A DNA stretch of 33,675 nucleotides from Sergeia podlipaevii. Its lineage: Eukaryota; Euglenozoa; Kinetoplastea; Trypanosomatida; Trypanosomatidae. The first letter of the stretch is position 1; every line of letters starts with the position of its first letter. The notes under the pieces are model-generated. The model worked only from the letters and a program-made list of their open reading frames with translations. It was not told the DNA's origin and made no database searches. The stretch lies in NCBI GenBank assembly GCA_030849805.1, contig JASANZ010002017.1, positions 1-33,675 on the forward strand, in the 5' to 3' direction. Made by a program: the position numbers and the translations under genes. Below, piece after piece: positions 18,281-27,028 of the stretch.

Positions 18281-19283
18281 AGTGGACGAGGTGCACAAAG
18301 CACCGTGAAAAAGATGGCCATGGTGAAAGAGGGATAAACGTGGGAAGATAACAGTAGGGAGGGGTGGGGGAAAGGTGTTTATTCTCTTTTGTGAACATAT
18401 TCGTGTGCTTGTGTGTGTGTGTTTATGTGATGCGTTTCTCTTTTTATTTTGTTCCCTTTCTTTTTTTCTTTTCTCCCTCGCAGGCGTCTTTTTTTTTTTT
18501 CTTCTTCTTCTTCTTTGGCATTTAATAATTAGAAAGAACGAAGGGGGCATAATTACATTTAAGCAGTTCATCCGTACCTTCATGCTGCATCATAGTTCAG
18601 CCCCTCATGGTTTTCATCTTCTTACCATTGTATTAGACAGTAAATGACATTTTTTTTTCCTTTTAAACACGGAGGCTGCCTCAAGCAGGGAGCAGATCAG
18701 AGGAGGGATAGGGTGGAGTGGGACGGAGCAACGTTTATACACACACTTTGATAGATGATGATGATTTGTATGATGGACATATGCAAATACATTCAAAGAA
18801 GGACATCAAGGAAAATACATATGAGAGACAGAGAAGAGATTGAGTGGGAAAGATGTGTGAGTCGTCAAGGAAGGAGGAGAAGGCTAGGGATGAAGATGCC
18901 TGGATGAAGTGAAACACTTTTTTTTTGAATATATATATATATATACATTTGACATACGAAGTACGGAGGAGGCGGCGACTCACATATATATATATATATA
19001 TATGTGTGTCTGTGTATTATGGAGGAGGCACCACTATTCATTCATTTTATGCAAAATGTTAATAGAGCGGGGGAAAATAGAAGAAAGTGAAAATAACGAA
19101 AAATGGAATCGCGATTGCTGCTGCTGCTGCTACTTTCTTTCTTTACATATTTTTACGTGCGACGAAGAGGAGGCTTTAAAGTCGATGTCGTTTACCCGGT
19201 ACTTACATTGATATCCTTTTTCTTTCATTATCCGCTTAAAGCAACAGCAGCAACGGAGAAATGGACATATTGACGACGAGATG

Positions 19284-19309
19284 CTGATGATGATGATGAT
19301 GATGATGAC
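19284..19309. repeat. (GAT)n microsatellite
   Basis: About eight GAT units in the non-coding spacer between ALG12 and the RRM gene, followed 90 bp later by a (GA)n run. Confidence 0.9.
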
Positions 19310-20050
19310 AATATAAACAAATTTGGGATGTATATGACGACGCCTTTGTAGGGGTATACCTGACTGCTGTACGAACGCTAATGGAGGAAGGAGACACGAG
19401 AGAGAGAGAGAGAGAGACATGTACATGTTTTCCTTGTTCCGCAAATGCATATTCTCATCTCTGATATTATTATTATCACTGTTTATTGATTCGTCCTTAT
19501 TCTTCTTGCCCACCTCAAGAAGATGGACCATGATTGGGCGATGCCACACACATATATAGATCTTTCTTCTATACTCGAGACTGAGAGAGGAGAACGAACG
19601 AACGAAAAGGAGGGGGCACGGGCACGATGCATCTTTCATTAGTAGTCTACGCTTGGCATGATGGCGCACTTGATTCTCTCTCAACTTGCAATTGCTATCT
19701 CTCCCTCCTAATAATTCTTCTTTTCTTCTTTTTCTTCTTCTTCTTCCTACTTTTTGACTGCAATGATCTTCCTTTCTCGCCGTTGTCCCCGCGCACTGTG
19801 GACTCACTCGTTGTTCACATTTAACCTCCCACCCCCTTCCCTCTATCTCTATTTCTGGGCTATCGCTACACAGATTTCATTGTTTATTATTATTATAATA
19901 ATTATTATTATTTTACTTTTGCTTTGTGAAACTACGGCATATTATACACAAACACCCTGCAGATAAATATATATACACTTTAAGATACTGTTTATATATT
20001 TTCTCTGTACTCGCGTAGTAAAGCAGTAAAAAAAATCAGGGGAAAATATA

Positions 20051-20063
20051 CTTTTTTCTTGAG
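20051..20063 (+). promoter_or_regulatory. candidate spliced-leader acceptor for the RRM gene
   Basis: The tract CTTTTTTCTT is followed by AG at 20062-20063. The 90-nt leader has no ATG before 20154. Confidence 0.45.
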
Positions 20064-20153
20064 CATACCTGATCACCAGCTCCATAAACGTTTCCAACAC
20101 ACTCACACAAGCATTTACATACACACATATATTCACGCTCAAATATCAGCATC

Positions 20154-21389
20154 ATGAGCCTGGAAGTGTCTGTTGCTGGCCTCCCGGCCAACGCCACTAA
20201 CGACTCCGTCATGGATTTCTTTTCTCGTGCCGGCCAGGTGGCGGAGGTGATGATGAGCGGAGACGGCAGCGCTTCTGTCTTTTTTGAAAACGCCGAGGAC
20301 CTTGAGGCTGCTCTTCAGTTTGAAGACTACGAAGACGGCACCAAGATTACCGTTCGCCGTGTGGCTGCAGAGCCAGCCCCTGCTGCTGCCGTGGTAGAGA
20401 CTCCATCGCACGCTGGTGCTGTTTCTGCGAGCACGGGCAAGAACGCCCAGGAGCGTAATGCTACGGAGATCGACTCCAAGGAACCTGTGGTCGATGCCAC
20501 CGGTGAGCTCCGTCAGGGCCGTGATGCTTTCAAGGTGGCGGTGCGCAACCTCAACAGCGCCATTACCGCCTCCAAGCTTCGTGAGCGCTTCAGTGAGTGT
20601 GGCGAGGTGGTGGACGCGTTCGTGGAACCGCGCAGCCGCTTCGGATTTGTTGGCTTCGCCAACATTGAAGGCTACAACGCTGCCATTCAACTGCATGAAG
20701 TAGAGTTGGAAGGCACAAAAATGATCGTTGAGGGGAAGAAGTCTGGCAATGGTCGCCCCAACCCTGCAGCAGCCAACGGCGATGACCGCAAGAACAACCG
20801 TGTCGTGCTCAAGTCCTTGAGCGCAGGTACCACAGAGGCACAACTTCGCGAGGTGCTTGAGGGCTGCGGCAAAATTGTTGACCTCTTCAACAACGCAGAC
20901 CGCGGCTTCTGCTTTGCTGAGTTTGAGACTACCAGCGGGGCGGATGCGGCGATTGCCAAGAGTGATGTGGAGGTCAACGGCTCTGTGATCCAGATTGAGC
21001 GCCGCGAGGCTCAGCGCTGCTTCAAGTGCAATCGTGATGGCCACATCGCCGCGCAGTGCCGCTCTTCAGCCCCGTTGTGCCGTGTGTGCGGTCGCCCAGG
21101 TCACATTGCACGCGACTGCCGTGGTGGAGGCCGTGGTGGTGGCTTCAACGGTGGTGATCTGAACCGCCGTGGCCGTGATGACCGCCGTGGTGGTCGCCGT
21201 GATGATCGCCGTGACGACCGCCGCCGCCGCCGTTCCGACTCGTACGATGAAGACCGCGACCGTCGCAGGCGCCGCCGCTCCTCTACCCCGCCACGCCGTC
21301 ACCGTCGCTACAGCCGTAGCCGCAGCCCCGTTCGTGACAGGAGGCGCCGCGGCAGCAGAAGCCGTAGCCCTGTGCGCGATCGCCGCTAA
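20154..21389 (+). CDS. RRM1: RRM1-like RNA-binding protein (three RRMs, two zinc knuckles, RS tail)
   Basis: This 411-residue protein has three RNA-recognition motifs: about 3-68 (divergent), 127-196 (with RFGFVGF as RNP1) and 214-283 (with RGFCFAEF). Two CCHC zinc knuckles follow (C289/C292/H297/C302 and C309/C312/H317/C322), then a Gly/Arg-rich stretch and an Arg/Ser tail with two copies of RSRSPVRDRR. This combination matches the trypanosome nuclear SR-related protein RRM1, which has been linked to mRNA levels and RNA polymerase II transcription. A paralogous SR protein such as TSR1 is less likely because of the three RRMs and paired knuckles. The RS repeats would be targets of SR-protein kinases. 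The stop codon is followed almost directly by a (CAA)n run. The start is the first ATG after the predicted acceptor and lies just before RRM 1. Confidence 0.9.
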   Translation: MSLEVSVAGLPANATNDSVMDFFSRAGQVAEVMMSGDGSASVFFENAEDLEAALQFEDYEDGTKITVRRVAAEPAPAAAVVETPSHAGAVSASTGKNAQERNATEIDSKEPVVDATGELRQGRDAFKVAVRNLNSAITASKLRERFSECGEVVDAFVEPRSRFGFVGFANIEGYNAAIQLHEVELEGTKMIVEGKKSGNGRPNPAAANGDDRKNNRVVLKSLSAGTTEAQLREVLEGCGKIVDLFNNADRGFCFAEFETTSGADAAIAKSDVEVNGSVIQIERREAQRCFKCNRDGHIAAQCRSSAPLCRVCGRPGHIARDCRGGGRGGGFNGGDLNRRGRDDRRGGRRDDRRDDRRRRRSDSYDEDRDRRRRRRSSTPPRRHRRYSRSRSPVRDRRRRGSRSRSPVRDRR

Positions 21390-21767
21390 ACAACAACAAC
21401 AACATAAGTAAAGTAGGCACAAAAATATTCAAATGAGAGGGAGATGGAGAGAGAGAAAGAAGGGTGTGAGGGGGGGGGTGGGGGAAACGAAAGAAAAAAA
21501 GATACCAAAAATAATTGAAAGAGAAGAAGGATAGTATGGACTGGGTGACCCCTTCCACGTAAGCAGATAGAAAGAAAAACGAGTTTCTTCTCCTCGTCCT
21601 TCTCCCTCTCCCCTGTCTGTTCTCTTCTGGCGACGGTTTAATGAGAAAGACATGGCTTTCGTTAGGGTGTGGCCTAATAACGTCCGCAGCGAACACATGA
21701 AAAATGAGTGTAACAACAAAAAAGGTATTCATGTCACACGCATCTGCATTGGCTTCTTTCTTCGTTC

Positions 21768-21789
21768 TTTTTTTTTTTAAAAAAAAAAA
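21768..21789. repeat. T11A11 palindromic block
   Basis: Eleven T followed directly by eleven A: a perfect 22-bp palindrome in the spacer, nearly identical to the blocks at 7582 and 29294. Confidence 0.9.
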
Positions 21790-22068
21790 GAAAAGTGCTG
21801 GACGCATTCTATATCTGATGTTGTAAGGAATGGGGAAGATAAAATAAAATGTAGTGATCGCCTTTGAAAAATTTCTATCATCTTGGTCATTTTTTTTATA
21901 AAAAAACTCTTCGGCATCTTTTTTTTTTTGCCCATTCTTCATCTATATCCTTCACTATTGCTTTCTCATTATCATTATTTGTTTATTTTTCTCCTTGCAC
22001 ACACACACACACACACACGCAGGTATATATATATATATTGTAAGTGAATCGTAGGGAAAAACAAGACT

Positions 22069-22218
22069 TTTTTTTGTCGTTTTCTTTTTTTTTTCTTTTT
22101 TTTTATTTATCCGCGCTGGAAAGAAAAAGAAAAAAATTAGGACGCATAAATAGTTGGGAGGAAGTCATACATTTGTCTATTTTTTTTTCACATCTCAAAC
22201 AAAAATCAACTACAACAG
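22069..22218 (+). promoter_or_regulatory. spliced-leader acceptor region for the small membrane protein
   Basis: A T-rich tract (22069-22105) is followed by AG at 22122-22123 and 22139-22140. A second T-run (about 22179-22189) is followed by AG at 22217-22218, one base before the ATG. No ATG occurs between 22123 and 22220, so all choices give the same protein but leaders from 1 to about 96 nt. Confidence 0.45.
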
Positions 22219-22219
22219 G

Positions 22220-22654
22220 ATGTCTGAAGAGAGCAAGAAGATTCTTATAGCTGATCTGCCCATGATGTGGCCCAGCGATATCTACCGCTTCGAGAAGGAA
22301 GGTGGCATCTGGGGTAAGCAGTTTTGTCAGCGCCGTCGCCAGCTTACCTTCGCTGCGGTGTGCGCCACCGGTGGTACGCTGCTCGGCTCCTGGTATGTGC
22401 TGATGCGTCGCAGAAACACTTTCTTTGTTCTGTTTTCCACTTTCACTGGGTTCTCTGTGCTTGGTATGTGCATAGGTATGTCTCTGGCCCCGCTGTGGTT
22501 TGAGAACGTGGCCAACAATCAGGAGACGTCAATGATGCGTCGTGTGTGGTGGGCGAAGGAGTGCGTGAAGGACTGGGACTACTCCCAGGTAAATGAAAAC
22601 CAGTGGAAGGCACAGTACCCTCACGCGAAGTATCCACACAATAAGATTGAGTAA
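22220..22654 (+). CDS. small two-helix membrane protein, function unknown
   Basis: I do not recognise this 144-residue protein. The first 40 residues are hydrophilic. A basic cluster (CQRRR, 36-40) precedes a first hydrophobic helix (about 43-61). RRR (63-65) separates it from a second helix (about 68-90), and the last 50 residues are hydrophilic and rich in Trp, Asn and Tyr. This is a hairpin membrane protein with a short basic turn. The size and layout would suit an accessory subunit of a mitochondrial inner-membrane complex or a small ER protein, but no motif decides. Codon use and GC content match neighbouring genes, and a good acceptor region precedes it, so it is very likely a real gene. 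The frame is open upstream of 22220 without an ATG. Confidence 0.8.
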   Translation: MSEESKKILIADLPMMWPSDIYRFEKEGGIWGKQFCQRRRQLTFAAVCATGGTLLGSWYVLMRRRNTFFVLFSTFTGFSVLGMCIGMSLAPLWFENVANNQETSMMRRVWWAKECVKDWDYSQVNENQWKAQYPHAKYPHNKIE

Positions 22655-23908
22655 GGAAGAGAGAGGGCGGGGGAAGAAGGGGAGGGTACTGATATCGCCG
22701 AATCTTCCCTTTTTTTTTTTTCTCTCAGTGACACTTTTGAAAAAAAAAAAGAGAGAGAGAGAGAGGATAGGCTTGGAGGATAAATGTAGCGTCTGGTAGG
22801 GAACTTAGAAAAAAAAAAAAGACTTAAAGAAAGTGGGGGCTTATATTACTTACATCACACATTTACTGAAAAGGTTGCTGCTGCTGTTGTTACTGGCGTT
22901 TATCCACCAGTCTTACCTTTCTTGTTTTGTTGTTTTCTTTTCTTCTCTTTTTTTGCAACTCAAAGTAAGTTCCGTTTCTTTTTTTTTTTCTTTTGTTGTT
23001 CATTTTGCTCCATGTTGAAACCCCTCCTTTTTTTTTCTGCGTACAAAGAGGAGAGGAACCTACATGAGTCGTTGGCGAGCGTGTGTGTGTGCGTGCGTGC
23101 ACGTCAGTGATACTTTTCCAAGGGAGGAACAATACCGTGGGAGACTTATGAGTTGTTGGCAGCAGCAACATCACAACAAGAAAAGGAAATCAGCAAAAAA
23201 AAATCAACAAGAACACCATCAAATATCTATATCTAGTAGCAAAGCTTGGGGGGGGGGGGATGAAAATAAAAAATAAAAGTAAAAATGAGTAAAATGAATG
23301 AAACATCTAGAGGAAGAGAGGAAAAAAAAGAGGGAGGAAATGAAATGAGCAAGTCAAATAGCTGCATAGTGCGCTTCTATTTTTTTTTTCTTTTTTCTTT
23401 CTTTTGTTAACTCATTTTAATTTGTTTATTTTTATCTTTATATTACATTTTTTTTTTTTTTTTAGGCGAACGAACGAAACTGAGAGTGACTTCTTTTACT
23501 ATTTAAAAAAAAAAGAACAAAGATTTCTCCTTTTCTTCCTGTTGTGTACACTGCGAATGCACAGAAAAACCAAAATACCAAGAAAAATAACATACTCAGG
23601 ACAACAATCAGGTAGCAAACAAGCCCCACATATATGTATTTTGGATATAGCAATGTATATATAGTGCCGCTTTGTTTTGATTCTACTATTGCTCTTCTAT
23701 TTCTGTATTGTGGCAAACCGCAACACAATGCATAACTACATTCTGCATACAATTCTAATTTTCCCTATATATATATTATAGATAAAAATAAATAAATAAA
23801 TGATTTGCCCACCTTTTCTTCTCTATTTCTTTTTTTTTTCATTTAACTGCTAGACTATTACTTACAAAACTAATTGACTCACCCACACATATATATAAAA
23901 TTGTTTCA

Positions 23909-23932
23909 TTCTTTTTTTTTTTTTTAAATCAG
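23909..23932 (+). promoter_or_regulatory. probable spliced-leader acceptor for the 24130 gene
   Basis: A long T run is followed by AAATCAG, with AG at 23931-23932. The 197-nt leader contains a (CATA)n repeat and no ATG before 24130. Confidence 0.6.
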
Positions 23933-23942
23933 ATTACGCTGA

Positions 23943-23968
23943 CATACATACATACATACATACATACA
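23943..23968. repeat. (CATA)n microsatellite in a predicted 5' UTR
   Basis: About six CATA units ten bases after the predicted acceptor of the 24130 gene. Confidence 0.9.
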
Positions 23969-24129
23969 GAGAGAGTGCGCGAGAAGGTGACTCTCATCTT
24001 TACAACATTGTGTAAAGCACAGAGAGAGAGACAACACTACTTTATTATCTACGGAGGCAAAAACGAAAAGTAAGTGGACACAGAGAGAATAATCGAGCAG
24101 CAGCTTATCAACAGAGAGCATTATATTAT

Positions 24130-26118
24130 ATGTATTTGATGCAGCCTCTCACAAAGACTGAACTCCTTCTCTACGCACAGGAGCGCGAATTGCAAGCTCA
24201 GCTCGCACGTGTTTACTACCAGATGGTTGAACAGGAGCAGTTCTATAGCTACTACAGTCGCTCTGCAGAGCTTTTGCACGATCAGATGCGGTGTTTAGAC
24301 GAACGCCTTAAGGCATTTCATGGATCGTGTCGACAGAAGACAGATCTCAAGGGCGGAAGCAAGGCAGGTTCCACGGACGAGGCAGACAACGCACTGCCAT
24401 TGACTGATAAAGGCTCACATGAACGCGCTTGCGGAGCTGCCGACGAGTCTCATAGCGGAGGAGGAGGTCAAGAGGACGAGCGTTCCTACGCTGACATTTC
24501 ATCACAGAAACCTCCAGTAGATGCTAGCCTACAGACGCCAACGACAAAGGCGGAGACAGAGGTGTCGAATGACAACATCTCGCTCTTCTCCTTCGTCATG
24601 CATGGTGGGAGGCCGAGTGAGCTAAATGCTGTGCGGCACAGCTGTACAAACACCACTACAGCAGCCACTGGGACTGCCACAATTCAAGATACACCACGTC
24701 GTCGGCCTTCCTCGGCAACGGACTCACTTCAGGCTGCGATTGGTGCGATGCTTTTACGAGGCTCAAGTAGCGGCGATGGCGAGGAGGGGGAGGAGGAGCG
24801 GCGAGGGGATGAACGTCCTTGCCACAACGTGAAAGGCGATCTTGCAGTATTTGTGGAGGAGAAGGAAGAAGACATGAATAGAAGCGCAGAGGGAAGGAGG
24901 AGAAACCGTTCTGTGAACTTCAATGAACATTTTTATTGTTGCCACGTGACACCGCCTGCGAGTGCCATCCAACATGGAACGAATCTAGCGACCATGACAT
25001 ACACAAGCACTGCTGCGCGTGTGGACGGCGCGAGCGAGGAGGCGGCGGCGGCTCTTTGCATAGGTCGCTCTCAGCTGCCAACCACTGTGCTTGAGGATTC
25101 TGCTTTACCGCCGCCCGGGCCGCCATCATCGTTATTATTTGTTTTTACATGTCGCGCACACGGTCTCTTTGTTCTCTCGACGACAACAGCGACTCCGTTG
25201 TGGAACGGGGGTGCTCCGACCATCATGGAGGCCGAACACACACAAGCTATTATCTCTGCAATTCCTGTGTACCTCGCGACCTTGAGTGCGTTACAGCTGC
25301 AACACTACTGGGGGAGCCGTATTGGACCAGATGCCTTGCTGCTGAGAGCGCGACAGGGGAGTAGCCTGCTTGAGTGCACACAACACGCTCGCACAGATGG
25401 TAAGCAACGGCACCGGCAGCAGTTTTTGCTATGGGCCTCGCAAGCAGTTGAACAAGGCGTGGCGGTAGGAGCTGCTCTGCTGACTCTTCTCACACCGCTT
25501 CTAGGGGCACTATGCTGTGTAGTGACGATCTCTGCTTCTATGGGCGTTAGCGGAAATACCTCTTCAGCCCCCAATCCTGAATTACTGGCGAGAATCAGCA
25601 GTAGCCGCAGCGGGGTAGCTCATCAGCAACAACAGCAACAACATCAAGAGCAGCTGGGGTGCTGGCGAGTGTGGGGCCTGTTCTGGACCCGGCATCTATT
25701 TTTTCTGTTTCATGAAGCACTTTGCGGAATATCAGCGTTGTTTACGTACGATGCGCAGGTGTCTTCTCTTGTGTCAGCAGCGGCCCATACACCACTAGAT
25801 AACGCCACGGAAGGCGCCCTGCTTTTTGCCAACAGTACCATGAGAGAAGAAGAAACTCTGTGCATGCCTGCTGCTCTGGTTCAAGGCTTTGACACAGCAC
25901 AGTGCCGACAGCGGCTAGCGTTGATTCGTGTTGAGTACGCGCATCTTCTCGCCTTGACGACGGAGACGAGTGAATATGAGGGGTTTGTTTTTGAAGTGGC
26001 GGCGTACAACACAGATGGGGGTGTGGCGCAGACACGCGAAACGCGTTGTGTTCCTCCTCATCTAGAGGCCGTAACTGTGCAGGGAGACGTGGTGTATCTA
26101 GAGTCTCTTCTTCAATGA
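24130..26118 (+). CDS. coiled-coil protein of unknown function
   Basis: I do not recognise this 662-residue protein. It opens with a predicted coiled coil (about 5-66, ending near LDERLKAFHG). A long disordered, charged region follows, including an acidic run GEEGEEE near 217. A more ordered half starts near 335 (SSLLFVFTCRAHGLFVL). It includes a helical stretch at about 376-390, a helix FLLWASQAVEQG near 432, and a hydrophobic helix at about 445-470 that might be membrane-associated. A Gln/His run lies at 498-509, and the C-terminal part is ordered (about 595-655). Coiled coil followed by a helical alpha/beta half is loosely like the UVRAG/Vps38/Atg14 family, but I see no diagnostic motif and treat that as a guess. 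A second in-frame ATG is at 24139. Confidence 0.85.
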   Translation: MYLMQPLTKTELLLYAQERELQAQLARVYYQMVEQEQFYSYYSRSAELLHDQMRCLDERLKAFHGSCRQKTDLKGGSKAGSTDEADNALPLTDKGSHERACGAADESHSGGGGQEDERSYADISSQKPPVDASLQTPTTKAETEVSNDNISLFSFVMHGGRPSELNAVRHSCTNTTTAATGTATIQDTPRRRPSSATDSLQAAIGAMLLRGSSSGDGEEGEEERRGDERPCHNVKGDLAVFVEEKEEDMNRSAEGRRRNRSVNFNEHFYCCHVTPPASAIQHGTNLATMTYTSTAARVDGASEEAAAALCIGRSQLPTTVLEDSALPPPGPPSSLLFVFTCRAHGLFVLSTTTATPLWNGGAPTIMEAEHTQAIISAIPVYLATLSALQLQHYWGSRIGPDALLLRARQGSSLLECTQHARTDGKQRHRQQFLLWASQAVEQGVAVGAALLTLLTPLLGALCCVVTISASMGVSGNTSSAPNPELLARISSSRSGVAHQQQQQQHQEQLGCWRVWGLFWTRHLFFLFHEALCGISALFTYDAQVSSLVSAAAHTPLDNATEGALLFANSTMREEETLCMPAALVQGFDTAQCRQRLALIRVEYAHLLALTTETSEYEGFVFEVAAYNTDGGVAQTRETRCVPPHLEAVTVQGDVVYLESLLQ

Positions 26119-27028
26119 AAAGTATTAATGAGCGAATGGATGAGTGAGTGGCAGCTACGCTGTTTACAAGACGGACTGTATTGTGCGTGCGCATATATGT
26201 GTGTGTGTGTGTGAGGATGATATTTTTCATTGTATTCAGACTTTTTTTTTGTTGAATAACAACAAACAAACAAACAAACAAAAAGTGAGCACCAGTGACA
26301 TATATTAAATGCTTATGAGGGGACTGCCACCTAAAAATAAATAAATGTGTATCTTTCAGTTTGATCACCTTTCTTTTTTCCTTTTTTTTTTCTTTTTTCT
26401 TTGAATCATTTTTATTATTATTAACAGTGCAGCGGGGGACCTGCAATTTTGTGTGTATATATGCGTGTGTCATCGACGGAAATAGGAGCTATATCATATA
26501 CACCCTTATTGTGTTCCTTTCTTTCAACGTAGACGAAAGAAAAACGAGAACAAAGGAAAAAAAAAAGTGCTTGTGGTTAAGGTTTTGACTTGCAGGGCAA
26601 GGCGGTGTTGTCATTCTATTTTTTTTTTTTGTCCTCTTCTTACATTAGTATATATATATCCGCATAAAAAGAATTTTTCTTTTAGTATTATATATTGTAT
26701 TCTATAGTACTTGACAGCTACTGCAACCGCTCTCTCTCTCTCTATATATATTGAAAAGGATCACTTCTCTTTGCGTTTTTTTTTCTTTCCTTTTTGGCAA
26801 CGTCGACGAAGTTGCCACATACGCCTATATACATAATTTCTTTCTTTTTTTAGGTTTTCCTTTTTTCTTGTACCATTGACGACGTCTCATAAACAGCGTG
26901 GCATCGTCATCGAGTCGAGAAAGCAAAACAGCAGCATATATATATATATATATATATATATTTTCTTAAAAAGAAGAGAAGAACAATATTAGCCAACAAA
27001 ACTAACTTATAGGGGAGGAAACGTACGT
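26119..27028. other. intergenic spacer
   Basis: No gene is seen. It contains a (GT)n tract near 26198-26211, AAAC repeats near 26263-26282, (CT)n near 26730-26742, pyrimidine tracts ending in AG at 26852-26853 and 26895-26896, and (TA)n at 26936-26961 in the likely leader of the next gene. Confidence 0.7.
26838..26896 (+). promoter_or_regulatory. probable spliced-leader acceptor region for the tetraspan gene
   Basis: Two pyrimidine tracts are followed by AG at 26852-26853 and 26895-26896. No ATG lies between either AG and 27029. The leader contains a (TA)n run of about 26 nt. Confidence 0.5.

Larger units (their letters stand above)
18281..20153. other. long intergenic spacer (about 1.9 kb)
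   Basis: This is the longest gene-free stretch. It contains (TA)n tracts near 18930-18945 and 18984-19003, (GAT)n at 19284-19309, (GA)n at 19397-19417, and a TTC/CTT-rich pyrimidine stretch near 19700-19750. A minus-strand frame at 19130-19807 is built from these repeats and was rejected. A non-coding RNA cannot be excluded, but nothing supports one. Confidence 0.65.
21390..22219. other. intergenic spacer
   Basis: No gene is seen. A (CAA)n run at 21391-21404 begins right after the RRM1-like stop codon. G-rich runs follow near 21470-21485, a T11A11 palindrome at 21768-21789, (CA)n at 21999-22018, (TA)n near 22023-22039, and a long T-rich tract at 22069-22105. Confidence 0.7.
22655..24129. other. 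intergenic spacer
   Basis: About 1.5 kb with no supported gene. It has several poly-T and poly-A runs, a G12 run near 23248-23259, (GT)n near 23080-23098, and a (CATA)n tract at 23943-23968 within the likely leader of the next gene. Confidence 0.7.

Noticed and set aside
19130..19807. Minus-strand 225-codon frame in the ALG12-RRM spacer
   Set aside because: Its translation is made of GAT, GA and TTC repeats (Ile, Arg/Glu and Lys runs). It lies against the direction of transcription, with no domain.
20139..21044. 301-codon open frame antisense to the RRM1-like gene
   Set aside because: It exactly shadows a well-supported conserved gene, on the strand opposite to all others, and has no recognisable domain. 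Codon bias of the sense gene explains it.
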